Shown here: positions 16,246-24,365 of the stretch, one piece after another
How positions within the stretch are numbered: the stretch's first letter is position 1
How the letters are laid out: every line of letters starts with the position of its first letter
NCBI GenBank assembly: GCA_022839995.1
Contig: JALHIN010000003.1
Coordinates: forward strand, 41,304-105,303
DNA from: 79-D21 sp022839995
GTDB lineage: Bacteria; Synergistota; Synergistia; Synergistales; 79-D21
Length of the DNA stretch: 64,000 bases
Reading direction: 5' to 3'
Notes under the pieces: model-generated
Seen by the model: only the letters and a program-made list of their open reading frames with translations
Database searches by the model: none
Told to the model about the DNA's origin: nothing
Program-made: the position numbers and the translations under genes

Positions 16246-17141
16246 CGACCGCACATACACGCCTCATCTGCCTTCTTGGAAACCCCGTTTCTCACAGCCT
16301 TTCCCCGGCCATGCAGAACGCGGCCCTTCGCAAGCTGGGATTCGATGCCGCCTACCTGGCCTTCCCCGTGGAACGGGAAGACCTGCGCAGGGCCCTGGAG
16401 GGACTCAAGGCCATGAAGGCCCTGGGAGCCAACGTCACCATCCCCTTCAAGGAGGAGGTCTTCCGCCTGGTGGACGAGATAGATCCGGATGCCGAGGTCC
16501 TGGGAGCGGTGAACACGGTGATTTTCAGGAACGGCCGGACCCTGGGCTTCAACACCGACGTCCACGGAACGGCAAAAGCCCTGGAGGCCCTGGCGCCGAA
16601 TGAAAGAAACGCTGCCCTTCTCCTCGGCGCAGGCGGGGCGGGAAGGGGAGCTGCCCTGGCCCTCATCCGGGCCGGGTTTTCCCCCATCTACCTGGCCAAC
16701 CGGCACCCGGAACGGGCAGAAAAGCTGGCCCGGGACCTGGGTTCGCAAGCTGAATCTGGCCAGCTTCGGGTCGTGCCGTGGGAGGAAAACCTTCCCGAAC
16801 CCGTCGGCTTGCTCGTCAACACCACCTCTCTCGGCCTGGGTGAAAACCTTTGGCCCTACGAGAGCCTGGATCGCTTCCTTTCTGCCGGGAACCAGGGAAA
16901 GCTGAAGGTGCTGGACCTGGTCTACGGACCCCGCGGAGAAACACAACTGACGGTCGAGGCATGGAAAAGGGACATCCCGGCGATCGACGGCATGGAAGCT
17001 CTTCTCCACCAGGGAGCGGCATCTTTCAGGCTTTTCACGGGACTCGAAGCTCCCGTGGACGTCATGAGACGGGCCTTGCGAAAGATGCGCGGCGCCTGGG
17101 AGGAGCCGGGGGAGGGAAAACCATGGTCCTGCGATTCCTGA
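16242..17141 (+). CDS. aroE: shikimate dehydrogenase
   Basis: A 299-residue NADP-dependent enzyme reducing 3-dehydroshikimate. LLGNPVSHSLSPAMQNAAL binds shikimate, ANVTIPFKEEVF carries the catalytic Lys, NTDVHGTAKAL carries the catalytic Asp, and LLLGAGGAGRGAALAL with LANRHPERAEKLA forms the cofactor site (Asn-Arg suggests NADPH). VYGPRGETQL and DGMEALLHQGAASF complete the fold. ATG 16242 overlaps the aroA stop by 4 bp; an in-frame extension to 16176 lies inside aroA and is rejected. Confidence 0.95.
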   Translation: MTTAHTRLICLLGNPVSHSLSPAMQNAALRKLGFDAAYLAFPVEREDLRRALEGLKAMKALGANVTIPFKEEVFRLVDEIDPDAEVLGAVNTVIFRNGRTLGFNTDVHGTAKALEALAPNERNAALLLGAGGAGRGAALALIRAGFSPIYLANRHPERAEKLARDLGSQAESGQLRVVPWEENLPEPVGLLVNTTSLGLGENLWPYESLDRFLSAGNQGKLKVLDLVYGPRGETQLTVEAWKRDIPAIDGMEALLHQGAASFRLFTGLEAPVDVMRRALRKMRGAWEEPGEGKPWSCDS

Positions 17142-18304
17142 CGGGAGGCGAGTCCCACGGAAGAGGCATCCTCACCCTTGTCGAAGGGCTTCCCTCTGGG
17201 TTACCCGTTGCGGCAGCCGCCCTCTCCGCAGAACTGACCCGCAGGAGAAGGGGATTCGGCCGTGGTCCAAGGATGCAGCTGGAGCGGGACGTCCTTGCCA
17301 CCTGGTGCGGGGTACGGGACGGCTTGACCACCGGGGCACCCGTCGGGCTTGTACTGGAGAACACGGAGTGGGAAAGCTGGAAAGACGTCCTGGATCCCTC
17401 GACGGTGGATCCCGAAGCGGCCGCGTCGAAGGCGGCGACCTGCCCGCGGCCCGGTCACGCCGACCTGGGCGGGGCTCTCAAGTACGGCCACCGCGACCTG
17501 AGGAACGTCCTGGAAAGGGCCAGTGCGCGGCAGACAGCGGCATGGACCCTTGCCGGGACTTTGGCCAGGCTTCTTCTTGCCGAGCTGGGCGTGAAGGTCT
17601 ACGGAGCCGTCACCCGAATCGGGATGGAGGAATGCGCTCCGCCGACCTGCGAGGAGGAGTGGAAGCACGCCCAGACCAGCGACCTGGGCGTACCCAGGGA
17701 AGGGGACGAACCCCGTCTCGCTGGGCACATTCGCGAAACGGCAGAGAGAGGAGACACCCTGGGCGGCACATTCCTGGTACGGCTTACCGGCATTCCCCCC
17801 GGCCTCGGTTCGTACGCCGAGTGGGACCGTCGACTGGACGGACGTTTCGCGGCCGCGCTCATGTCCATTCCCGGCGTCAAGGGTGTTGAGGCGGGAGACG
17901 GGTTCCGTCTCTCCAGCCTCCCAGGCAGTCGCGCACACGACGAAATCGTCCTGCGGGACGGAAAACCCACCCGCATGACCAACCGGGCCGGGGGACTGGA
18001 GGGCGGAATGACCAATGGGGAGGACGTCCTCCTCGGGGCCGCCATGAAACCAATCCCCACCCTTCGCCGGTCCCTCCGGTCGGTCGATATCGCAACCGGG
18101 CTTGAGACCGCGGCCCATTTCGAGCGCAGCGATGCCTGCGCGGTACCTGCAGCCTGCGTCGTCGGAGAGGCCATGGCAGCCTGGGTTGCCGCATGTGCGG
18201 TCATGGAGCAGTTCGGCGGCGATACCCTGGAGGAAACGGTTGCACGCGTGACTGCTTACCGGAAGAGGGTTGGGGGTGTTTTCCATGGAACGGCCGAGGA
18301 ATAG
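17123..18304 (+). CDS. aroC: chorismate synthase
   Basis: The 393-residue FMN-dependent lyase makes chorismate from EPSP. The N-terminal LRFLTGGESHGRG, the central RPGHADLGGALKYGHRD and ERASARQTAAW, and the late HDEIVLRDG and RMTNRAGGLEGGMTNGED are family signatures covering the FMN and EPSP sites. ATG 17123 sits in a 19-bp overlap with aroE and has GGGGGAGGG upstream. The stop overlaps the following aroKB gene by 20 bp, so expression is strongly coupled. Confidence 0.96.
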   Translation: MVLRFLTGGESHGRGILTLVEGLPSGLPVAAAALSAELTRRRRGFGRGPRMQLERDVLATWCGVRDGLTTGAPVGLVLENTEWESWKDVLDPSTVDPEAAASKAATCPRPGHADLGGALKYGHRDLRNVLERASARQTAAWTLAGTLARLLLAELGVKVYGAVTRIGMEECAPPTCEEEWKHAQTSDLGVPREGDEPRLAGHIRETAERGDTLGGTFLVRLTGIPPGLGSYAEWDRRLDGRFAAALMSIPGVKGVEAGDGFRLSSLPGSRAHDEIVLRDGKPTRMTNRAGGLEGGMTNGEDVLLGAAMKPIPTLRRSLRSVDIATGLETAAHFERSDACAVPAACVVGEAMAAWVAACAVMEQFGGDTLEETVARVTAYRKRVGGVFHGTAEE

Positions 18305-19874
18305 GGCACCCATTTTCCTGGGGGGGTTCATGGCATCGGGCAAAACCACTGTCGGCAGGGAGCTCTCCCGCATGACAGGGTACCCCTTCCTGGACATGGA
18401 CGAGACCATCGAAAAAAGAACCGGCCTATCGGTTCCGGAGATTTTCACCCTCTACGGCGAAGGCGCGTTCCGCCGCATGGAAGGGGAACTTCTCCGGGAG
18501 GTCGCGAGTCTGGCGGACTGCATCGTCGCCCTGGGCGGGGGAGTTCTCGTTAACGGTGAAAACCGCCGCCTCGTTGAAAGCTCGGGGACCCTCGTGATCC
18601 TGGGCGTAAAACCTGAAACAGCCAGGGAAAGGGCGGCAAGCCAGGCCGGGGCGCGCCCATTGCTGGAGAAGAACGACCTTCATGCCCTCTGGGCGGAACG
18701 CGAGTCTTTCTACGCGAGCGGGAAACTTCGCATTGAAACGGATTCCATTTCACCCGAAGAGGCCGCCCGGGAAATCCAAGCGGGCCTGGGCCTTCCTCCG
18801 GTTCCGCCGCCGGCGATCGAGCGAGTCCTGGAAGGGGTTCGGGGACGCGTCGTCGTGGGTAGCGGCATCCTGGGCCACTTGCCGTCTTTCCTCGACGAGA
18901 GGCAACCTCCCTTCGTCGTAGCCGACACGCTCACGGGTCCCCTCTTCTCTGGGCAACTGGGTGAAACGCGCGGCCTCCACCTGCTTCCCCGGGGGGAGGA
19001 GGCCAAAACGCTGGACCAGGTCAAAGATCTTTACCAGGCTCTTGCAGCCGCCGGGGTGGACAGAGCGGGGGCCCTGGCAGCCCTTGGGGGAGGCACCGTG
19101 GGCGATACGGCAGGTTTCGCCGCAGCCACCTGGATGCGAGGCATCGACCTGGTTCAGTGTCCCACCACGCTACTGGCCCAGGTCGACAGTGCCATGGGCG
19201 GCAAGGTGGGGGTGAACTTACCGGAGGGGAAAAATCTTGTCGGGGCCTTCCACCAGCCCGTTCTAGTCCTGTCGGACGTCTCCTGTCTCGCTTCCCTCTC
19301 CCGAAAGGACTACCGGCAGGGGCTCGGGGAAATCGTGAAATACGGCCTGGGTGAGGACCCCGAGTTCTTCGGCTGGCTGGAAAAACACGCAAAGGCATTG
19401 CTCGAAAGGCACCCCCCCGCCCTGGCCGAGGCGGTCGGCCGTTGCGCCGAAATCAAGCTCGCTGTCATTGCCGAAGACGAGAAGGAAAAGACCGGGGCAC
19501 GGGTCCGCTTAAACCTGGGGCACACAATTGCCCACGCCTTGGAAGCCGCAGGGGGATACGAAACCTGGCAGCACGGGGATGCGGTCTCCGCGGGCCTCGT
19601 GGTGGCAACGCACCTGGCGTACCGGCTTGGGGACTGCGGGGAGAAGCTCCTGCTCCGCCTCGAAGCGTTGCTGGAAGATCTCGGTCTTCCCAGGAGACCG
19701 GATCGCCCCTGGGAAGAACTGGAACCGTACCTCGCCAGGGACAAGAAGTTCCGTGAAGGAAGACCTCGGCTGGTCCTCCCCGTGGAAGGGGGCCCGTGCG
19801 CCCTGAGGAACGACGTGAGCCTGGACAGGCTCAGGGCTTCATACGAGGAGGTGCGCCAATGGAAAATCGATTGA
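18285..19874 (+). CDS. aroKB: fused shikimate kinase / 3-dehydroquinate synthase
   Basis: One 529-residue chain carries two shikimate enzymes. Residues 1 to about 165 are shikimate kinase: Walker A GFMASGKTTVGRELSRM, LDMDETIEKRTG, GEGAFRRMEGELL and the LGGGVL glycine loop. Residues from about 185 are dehydroquinate synthase: GRVVVGSGIL, LPRGEEAKTLDQV, LGGGTVGDTAGFAAATWMRG, QVDSAMGGKVGVNLP and the zinc ligands in LNLGHTIAHALE and WQHGDAVSAG. ATG 18285 gives a compact kinase N-terminus; TTG 18270 is an alternative. There is no stop or frameshift at the junction, so the fusion is genuine. The two steps are not consecutive in the pathway. Confidence 0.95.
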   Translation: MERPRNRAPIFLGGFMASGKTTVGRELSRMTGYPFLDMDETIEKRTGLSVPEIFTLYGEGAFRRMEGELLREVASLADCIVALGGGVLVNGENRRLVESSGTLVILGVKPETARERAASQAGARPLLEKNDLHALWAERESFYASGKLRIETDSISPEEAAREIQAGLGLPPVPPPAIERVLEGVRGRVVVGSGILGHLPSFLDERQPPFVVADTLTGPLFSGQLGETRGLHLLPRGEEAKTLDQVKDLYQALAAAGVDRAGALAALGGGTVGDTAGFAAATWMRGIDLVQCPTTLLAQVDSAMGGKVGVNLPEGKNLVGAFHQPVLVLSDVSCLASLSRKDYRQGLGEIVKYGLGEDPEFFGWLEKHAKALLERHPPALAEAVGRCAEIKLAVIAEDEKEKTGARVRLNLGHTIAHALEAAGGYETWQHGDAVSAGLVVATHLAYRLGDCGEKLLLRLEALLEDLGLPRRPDRPWEELEPYLARDKKFREGRPRLVLPVEGGPCALRNDVSLDRLRASYEEVRQWKID

Positions 19875-20320
19875 AGTTTCTCGTCCTGAACGGCCCAAAC
19901 CTGGACCTCCTCGGGGAAAGGGAAACCGGGATCTATGGCGAGGTCACCCTTGAGGAACTGGAGACGCTCTGCAAAAACTGGGGAGCGGAAAGGGACATCG
20001 AAATCCGCTGCGCCCAGAGCAACCACGAGGGAGAGCTGATCGACCTGCTCCACGCGGCCCGTCTCGACTGCCGGGGAGTTGTGCTCAACGCGGCGGGCTA
20101 CACCCACACCAGCGTGGCCCTAAGGGATGCCGTTTCCGCCATCCGGATCCCCGTCGTCGAGGTCCACCTCACAAACACCGCTGCCAGGGAATCCTTCCGG
20201 CACGGCAGCCTGCTGACCGCGGTAGCCTCCGGGCTCGTTATGGGGTTCGGGGCAGCGGGATACGTTCTGGCGCTTGAAGGATTGCTGGGACTCACGAAAG
20301 TGGAGTGGACCGGGACATAG
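19859..20320 (+). CDS. aroQ: type II 3-dehydroquinate dehydratase
   Basis: A 153-residue dodecamer-forming type II enzyme. LVLNGPNLDLLGERETGIYG carries the catalytic Tyr, RCAQSNHEGELID the Glu and Asn residues of the active site, LNAAGYTHTSVALRDA the substrate-binding His, and VEVHLTNTAARESFR the remaining catalytic His. ATG 19859, after GGAGGTG, overlaps aroKB by 16 bp. It completes the set of shikimate enzymes in this operon from DAHP synthase to chorismate. No clear terminator follows before the thiamine leader. Confidence 0.95.
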   Translation: MENRLKFLVLNGPNLDLLGERETGIYGEVTLEELETLCKNWGAERDIEIRCAQSNHEGELIDLLHAARLDCRGVVLNAAGYTHTSVALRDAVSAIRIPVVEVHLTNTAARESFRHGSLLTAVASGLVMGFGAAGYVLALEGLLGLTKVEWTGT

Positions 20321-20417
20321 CGGCGCCCTCCGGCCCCGAAGCGATGGCAGCTTGCGCCGATTCAGCCGGGAGTGGTAAGATTCTCCTGCAACGCTTTTGA
20401 CAATCGAAACACACTGT

Positions 20418-20515
20418 CTGCGGGGGGGCCCCTGTGAGGGGCTGAGATAAAGGGTGTTACCCTTTGACCCCACGAACCTGATCCGGGTCATGCCGGCGTA
20501 GGGAGCGAGGCGGTT
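20418..20515 (+). promoter_or_regulatory. TPP riboswitch (THI element)
   Basis: The core of the thiamine pyrophosphate aptamer is evident: a GGGGCTGAGA pyrimidine-binding arm near 20437-20447, a variable hairpin AAAGGGTGTTACCCTTT, GACCCCACGAACCTGATC (20466-20483) and CCGGCGTAGGGA (20493-20504). A TTGACA at 20397-20402 could be the -35, but no convincing -10 follows. A terminator at 20547-20582 then precedes thiD, so TPP binding probably ends transcription early. The aptamer boundaries are approximate. Confidence 0.93.
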
Positions 20516-20546
20516 TTCTAGCGGTTTCGGCCGCGACTGGAGAATA

Positions 20547-20582
20547 CGGCGGGCTTCCGAAGGGGAGCCCGCCGATTTTTTT
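20547..20582 (+). terminator. expression-platform terminator of the TPP riboswitch
   Basis: CGGCGGGCT (20547-20555) pairs perfectly with AGCCCGCCG (20566-20574), extended inward by three more pairs, and is followed by seven T residues (20576-20582). It stands between the aptamer and the thiD ribosome site. Confidence 0.88.
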
Positions 20583-20597
20583 GCGGGAGGTGGAAAC

Positions 20598-21404
20598 ATG
20601 TCCATTTACAGGGGAGTCGCTTTGACCGTCGCGGGAAGCGATTCCGGCGGCGGGGCCGGCGTCCAGGCGGACCTCAAGACTTTCGCCGCGCTGCGCGTGT
20701 TCGGCACAACCGTCCTGACGGCACTGACGGCACAGAACAGCCTGGGGGTCTCTGCCATCCAGGACATTCCGCGGGAAATGATCCGGGCCCAGTTGGACGC
20801 CGTTTGCGGCGATTTCAAGCTTAATGCCGTCAAAACCGGGATGCTGGGTTCGCGGGAAGCGGTCCTGGAGGTCGCCGGTTGCCTCGCGGGCCGCTGCCCC
20901 TTTCTGATCGTCGACCCGGTCATGGTCGCTACCAGCGGGGATCCCTTGCTGGAACCGGAGGCCGAACGGACCCTGGCGGAGATCCTTGTCCCGAAGGCCG
21001 ACCTGGTTACGCCCAACGTTCCCGAAGCGGAAAAACTCACCGGGCGAGCGATCCGGGATGTCGAGGGGATGATCGAGGCCGCTTTCTGCATCGCGCGGAC
21101 GGGGGCCCGCGGGGTGCTCGTCAAGGGCGGCCACATGGAGGGAACGGTCCTGAGGGACGTGCTGCTCTGGGAGGGCCGGGTCCAGGTTTTCGAGGAACCG
21201 AGGATCCCGACGGAAGATACCCACGGAACGGGCTGTACCCTGAGCGCCGCCATCACCGCGGAACTGGCCGCAGGATGCGGAATGGAAGACGCCGTCCGAA
21301 GGGCCCGAACCTACCTGAGGTCGGCTTTGGCCTCCAGTTTTCGCGGGGGAAAGGGACGCGGCTGTCTTGGCCATGCAGTGAGCGTCCCCTGGATCAGGCC
21401 ATGA
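20598..21404 (+). CDS. thiD: hydroxymethylpyrimidine / phosphomethylpyrimidine kinase
   Basis: The 268-residue ribokinase-fold enzyme phosphorylates HMP and HMP-P. ALTVAGSDSGGGAGVQADLKTF, VKTGMLGSREAV, VDPVMVATSGDPLL, TPNVPEAEKLTG, LVKGGHMEG and DTHGTGCTLSAAITAELAAG (catalytic Asp-Thr-x-Gly-Thr-Gly-Cys region) are all present. ATG 20598 follows GGGAGGTGG. It is the first gene of a salvage-type thiamine operon, and its stop overlaps thiM by 4 bp. Confidence 0.95.
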   Translation: MSIYRGVALTVAGSDSGGGAGVQADLKTFAALRVFGTTVLTALTAQNSLGVSAIQDIPREMIRAQLDAVCGDFKLNAVKTGMLGSREAVLEVAGCLAGRCPFLIVDPVMVATSGDPLLEPEAERTLAEILVPKADLVTPNVPEAEKLTGRAIRDVEGMIEAAFCIARTGARGVLVKGGHMEGTVLRDVLLWEGRVQVFEEPRIPTEDTHGTGCTLSAAITAELAAGCGMEDAVRRARTYLRSALASSFRGGKGRGCLGHAVSVPWIRP

Positions 21405-22213
21405 GTTTCCCGGCGAAACGTCTTGAAGGCGCCTGGGGCGCCCTCCGGGGACGTTGCCCCCTCGTCTACCACCTGACAAACGGGGTCGCGATGGCCGAAC
21501 AGGCCCATGTCTCCCTGGCCGTTGGGGCCTCGCCGGTCATGTCCCTCTGCATCGAAGAGACCCAATCGTTCTCTGGTGTCGCGGATGCGATCCTGATCAA
21601 TATCGGAACCCCGTCTACCGCTTCCCGTGAAATCCTGGAAAGGGCCGCTCTCGCCGCGAAAGAATCCGGCCGCCCGGTCGTCCTCGACCCTGTCGGCCTC
21701 GGAGCCACGGGCTTTCGAAACCGGCTGGTGCGTTCCATTCTTGACACCGGCGGAATCACGGTCGTAAAGGGAAACGCTTCAGAGATCTGCTTCCTGGCGG
21801 GTCAACCCGCATCCGTCCGCGGAGTGGACCGCGGGTTTTCCCCGGACCCGGCAAAGGCAGTGCTCGATGTTGCCCGGCAAGAGAACCTGTTTGCAGTCGC
21901 TACCGGGCAGATCGACTGGGTGAGTGACGGGGAGCGAACATGGGCTGTCGAAGGCGGAAACCCGATGCTCGAAAGCTTCTCGGGAAGCGGCTGTTGGCTC
22001 GGATCCCTGGTCGCGGCCTGTATCGGCGCTTCCGGCGACCCCCTCGGTGGAACCCTGGTCGCCCTCTGCGCCTTTGATTCGGCCGCCGAGGCAGCAGCTT
22101 CGCTCTCCCGTGGGCCGGGGAGTTTCAGGGCTCATTTTCTGGATGCCCTTCACGACCTGGCGCACGGAGCTTCATTTCGTATGACCGAACGGATTCGGGA
22201 GGTGGCGCCGTGA
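21401..22213 (+). CDS. thiM: hydroxyethylthiazole kinase
   Basis: A 270-residue kinase for salvaged thiazole alcohol. PLVYHLTNGVAMAEQAHVSL is the substrate region, LINIGTPSTASREILERAA and VVLDPVGLGATGFR are typical, VVKGNASEICFLAG is the phosphate region, and SGSGCWLGSLVAAC holds the anion hole with the conserved Cys. ATG 21401 overlaps the thiD stop as ATGA; the in-frame extension into thiD is not real. Its presence with thiD and thiE, and the lack of thiC or thiG nearby, points to recycling of thiamine moieties. Confidence 0.93.
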   Translation: MSFPAKRLEGAWGALRGRCPLVYHLTNGVAMAEQAHVSLAVGASPVMSLCIEETQSFSGVADAILINIGTPSTASREILERAALAAKESGRPVVLDPVGLGATGFRNRLVRSILDTGGITVVKGNASEICFLAGQPASVRGVDRGFSPDPAKAVLDVARQENLFAVATGQIDWVSDGERTWAVEGGNPMLESFSGSGCWLGSLVAACIGASGDPLGGTLVALCAFDSAAEAAASLSRGPGSFRAHFLDALHDLAHGASFRMTERIREVAP

Positions 22214-22857
22214 TTCCCCTGTCCAGGAAGCTTTTCCTCACCGTTCTCTTGGATCCGGCATCGACTCCCGGCGGGCTCGTCCTCGAACAGGCCGCAAAAG
22301 CCATCAGGGGAGGGGCGACGGCAATCCAGCTCCGATCCAAGGAGGCATCGGCCCGGGATCTGGCCGCGGTCGGGAAGGCCCTCGGGGCTCTCTGCCGAAG
22401 CCTCGACGTTCTTTTTATCGTCAACGACCGCCTTGACGTGGCCCTCGCCTGCGGGTCAGACGGCGTCCACCTCGGCCAGGCCGATCTTCCCATCGAAGCC
22501 GCAAGGGAAATTGCCCCCCGCGGCTTCGTGATCGGGGCTTCCGCTCATGACCCGGAAGAAGCTCGCGAAGCCGAAAGGCTTGGTGCCGACTATCTCGGCG
22601 TCGGGGCCATTTTTCCCACCTCGACGAAAGGAAATGCCCGGTTCATCGGGATCGGGGGATTCCGTGCCGTCCTTGGGGCCACGACCCTTCCCTGCGTGGG
22701 AATCGGCGGCATTACGGCGAAAACGGCCCTAGAGGTCCTCCGCTGCGGGGCCTGCGGGGTAGCGGTCCACTCGGCGGTCGCCAGGGCGCAAGAAGCGGAA
22801 GCTGCCGCGAGGGAATTCCGGATTGCCATGGAAAGGGGAGAGCCCCGCCTTGCTTGA
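22210..22857 (+). CDS. thiE: thiamine-phosphate synthase
   Basis: The 215-residue TIM-barrel enzyme joins HMP-PP and thiazole phosphate. Motifs include IQLRSKEASARDL, LFIVNDRLDVALACGSDGVHLGQ (split DR and DG metal/substrate sites), VIGASAHDPEEA, YLGVGAIFPTSTKGN and VGIGGITAKTA. It starts at GTG 22210 overlapping thiM by 4 bp, and its 3' end overlaps the ABC ATPase gene by 8 bp. Confidence 0.94.
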   Translation: MIPLSRKLFLTVLLDPASTPGGLVLEQAAKAIRGGATAIQLRSKEASARDLAAVGKALGALCRSLDVLFIVNDRLDVALACGSDGVHLGQADLPIEAAREIAPRGFVIGASAHDPEEAREAERLGADYLGVGAIFPTSTKGNARFIGIGGFRAVLGATTLPCVGIGGITAKTALEVLRCGACGVAVHSAVARAQEAEAAAREFRIAMERGEPRLA

Positions 22858-23593
22858 GGTGTCGGGCTTTTCCCTAAAACGGGGTGGAGTGCCCCTTCTG
22901 GAAGGGGCTTCCCTGCGCCTTCAAAGGGGGAAATTCGGGGTCATCGTCGGTCGGTCCGGGTGCGGAAAAACGTCTTTTTTCAAGGCCTTGACGGGGCTCC
23001 TGCCCCGCGGTGCCGGGCAAATCCGGTGGCGGGGGGAAACGGTCGAAAACCTCGCTCGCTTGGCCGCCTCCATGCAGCAGAAGGACCTGCTCTTGCCCTG
23101 GGCGAACCTCGAAGAGAACGCCCTGCTGCCCGCCCGGGTTTCAGGCAAGGTCCGCCTGGAGGAAAGGCGAAGGGCCCGGGAGCTTCTGGCCCGTTTTGGC
23201 CTTGAGGGATTCGAAGACGCCCTGCCGGGCCGGGTTTCGGGCGGAATGCGGCAGCGGTGCGCCCTCGCCCGTACGATTCTTTCCGGGAGGGAAATTCTCC
23301 TCCTGGACGAACCGTTGTCAGCCCTCGATGCCTTGACCCGATCGAACCTTCGGCGAGAGCTTCTCCGGCTTCAAGGGGAATTTGGGAGAACCGTGCTGAT
23401 GGTGACCCACGATACGGAAGAAGCACTGCTTCTTGCCGATCGGATCTTCATCTTCCACGGCTTCCCGGGAGGGATCGAAGAATTGATGGACATCCCGGAA
23501 CCCAAACCCCGGGAAACCGATGCCCCGGTCGTCGTCACGAACCGGAAAGTCCTGCTTGAAGCCCTGGAAGGGGGTCCTTTCCGTGCGGCTTAA
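22850..23593 (+). CDS. ABC transporter ATPase, HMP/thiamine-precursor uptake (ThiZ-like)
   Basis: A 247-residue ABC ATPase. Walker A is GRSGCGKTSF, the Q-loop is in MQQKDLLLPW, the signature is VSGGMRQRCALARTI, Walker B is ILLLDEPLSALD, and the H-loop is MVTHDTEEALLLADRI. The pattern matches the nitrate/taurine/HMP (NitT/TauT) subgroup. TTG 22850 gives a normal N-terminus (LEVSGFSLKRGG) with GGGGAG upstream; an earlier in-frame TTG at 22823 lies deeper in thiE. With the following permease and binding protein, under a TPP riboswitch, it most likely powers HMP import. Confidence 0.9.
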   Translation: MLEVSGFSLKRGGVPLLEGASLRLQRGKFGVIVGRSGCGKTSFFKALTGLLPRGAGQIRWRGETVENLARLAASMQQKDLLLPWANLEENALLPARVSGKVRLEERRRARELLARFGLEGFEDALPGRVSGGMRQRCALARTILSGREILLLDEPLSALDALTRSNLRRELLRLQGEFGRTVLMVTHDTEEALLLADRIFIFHGFPGGIEELMDIPEPKPRETDAPVVVTNRKVLLEALEGGPFRAA

Positions 23594-24365
23594 GACGGGC
23601 ATGCTGCTCCTTTCCCTGTCTTTCCTCTCCGCCTGGGAGGTCCTCTGCCGCCTCTTGAAAATCCCGGCCTTCCTTCTCCCTTCCCCTTTGAGGATCGCTT
23701 CTGCCCTGGCCGGGAACGTACCCCTTCTTCTCCGCCATGGGATCGTCACGCTGGAGGAAATCGTCCTGGGCGTTGCCGGTGCCGTGTTCGCAGCGATTCC
23801 GCTTGCCCTGGCCATGTTCGCAAGACCGAGCCTCGAACGCGGGCTTACCCCCTTCCTGGTGAGTTCCCAGGCGGTACCGGTTTTTGCCCTGGCCCCGATC
23901 CTGGTTTTCTGGCTCGGTTACGGCATGACGGGAAAGATCCTGGTAGCCGGGCTCGTCATTTTCTTTCCCATCACGGTGGCCCTGCTGGACGGGCTGAAAT
24001 CCTGTGACCCGGACCTGGAAGATCTGTTCCTCCTGATGGAGGCTTCCTATTCCGCCCGTCTGCGCCTGCTCTATTTCCCCCAGGCCCTCCCCTGGTTCTT
24101 TTCCGGGCTCCGGGTCGGAGTCACCGTTTCCACCATCGGTGCAGTCATCGGCGAATGGGTCGGGGCTCAGAAAGGACTGGGCTACCTGATGCTCCAGGCA
24201 AACGCCCGTCTCAGGACCGACCTGGTTTTCGCCTGCGTTGCCCTTCTCAGCGTCATCGGGCTTTCCCTTTGGTTCGGTCTCGGCTGGCTCGAAACGAAAC
24301 TGCTGCCCTGGAGGGAACCCCTTCTGCGTTTCAGCCCCACGAAAAAAAGGAGGTCTTTCAATTGA
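23583..24365 (+). CDS. ABC transporter permease, HMP/thiamine-precursor uptake (ThiX-like)
   Basis: The 260-residue membrane protein has about six hydrophobic helices and the permease coupling segment in LMEASYSARLRLLYFPQALPWF, equivalent to the EAA motif that contacts the ATPase. GAVIGEWVGAQKGLGYLM is typical of the NitT/TauT/ThiX permeases. GTG 23583 overlaps the ATPase stop by 11 bp. Its TGA overlaps the TTG of the binding-protein gene. The substrate is inferred from the riboswitch and the ThiY-like partner. Confidence 0.9.
   Translation: MRLKTGMLLLSLSFLSAWEVLCRLLKIPAFLLPSPLRIASALAGNVPLLLRHGIVTLEEIVLGVAGAVFAAIPLALAMFARPSLERGLTPFLVSSQAVPVFALAPILVFWLGYGMTGKILVAGLVIFFPITVALLDGLKSCDPDLEDLFLLMEASYSARLRLLYFPQALPWFFSGLRVGVTVSTIGAVIGEWVGAQKGLGYLMLQANARLRTDLVFACVALLSVIGLSLWFGLGWLETKLLPWREPLLRFSPTKKRRSFN

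Noticed and set aside
20397..20425. Full promoter for the thiamine operon
   Set aside because: TTGACA at 20397 is good, but the sequence 15-19 bp on is G-rich and has no -10, so only the possible -35 is mentioned.
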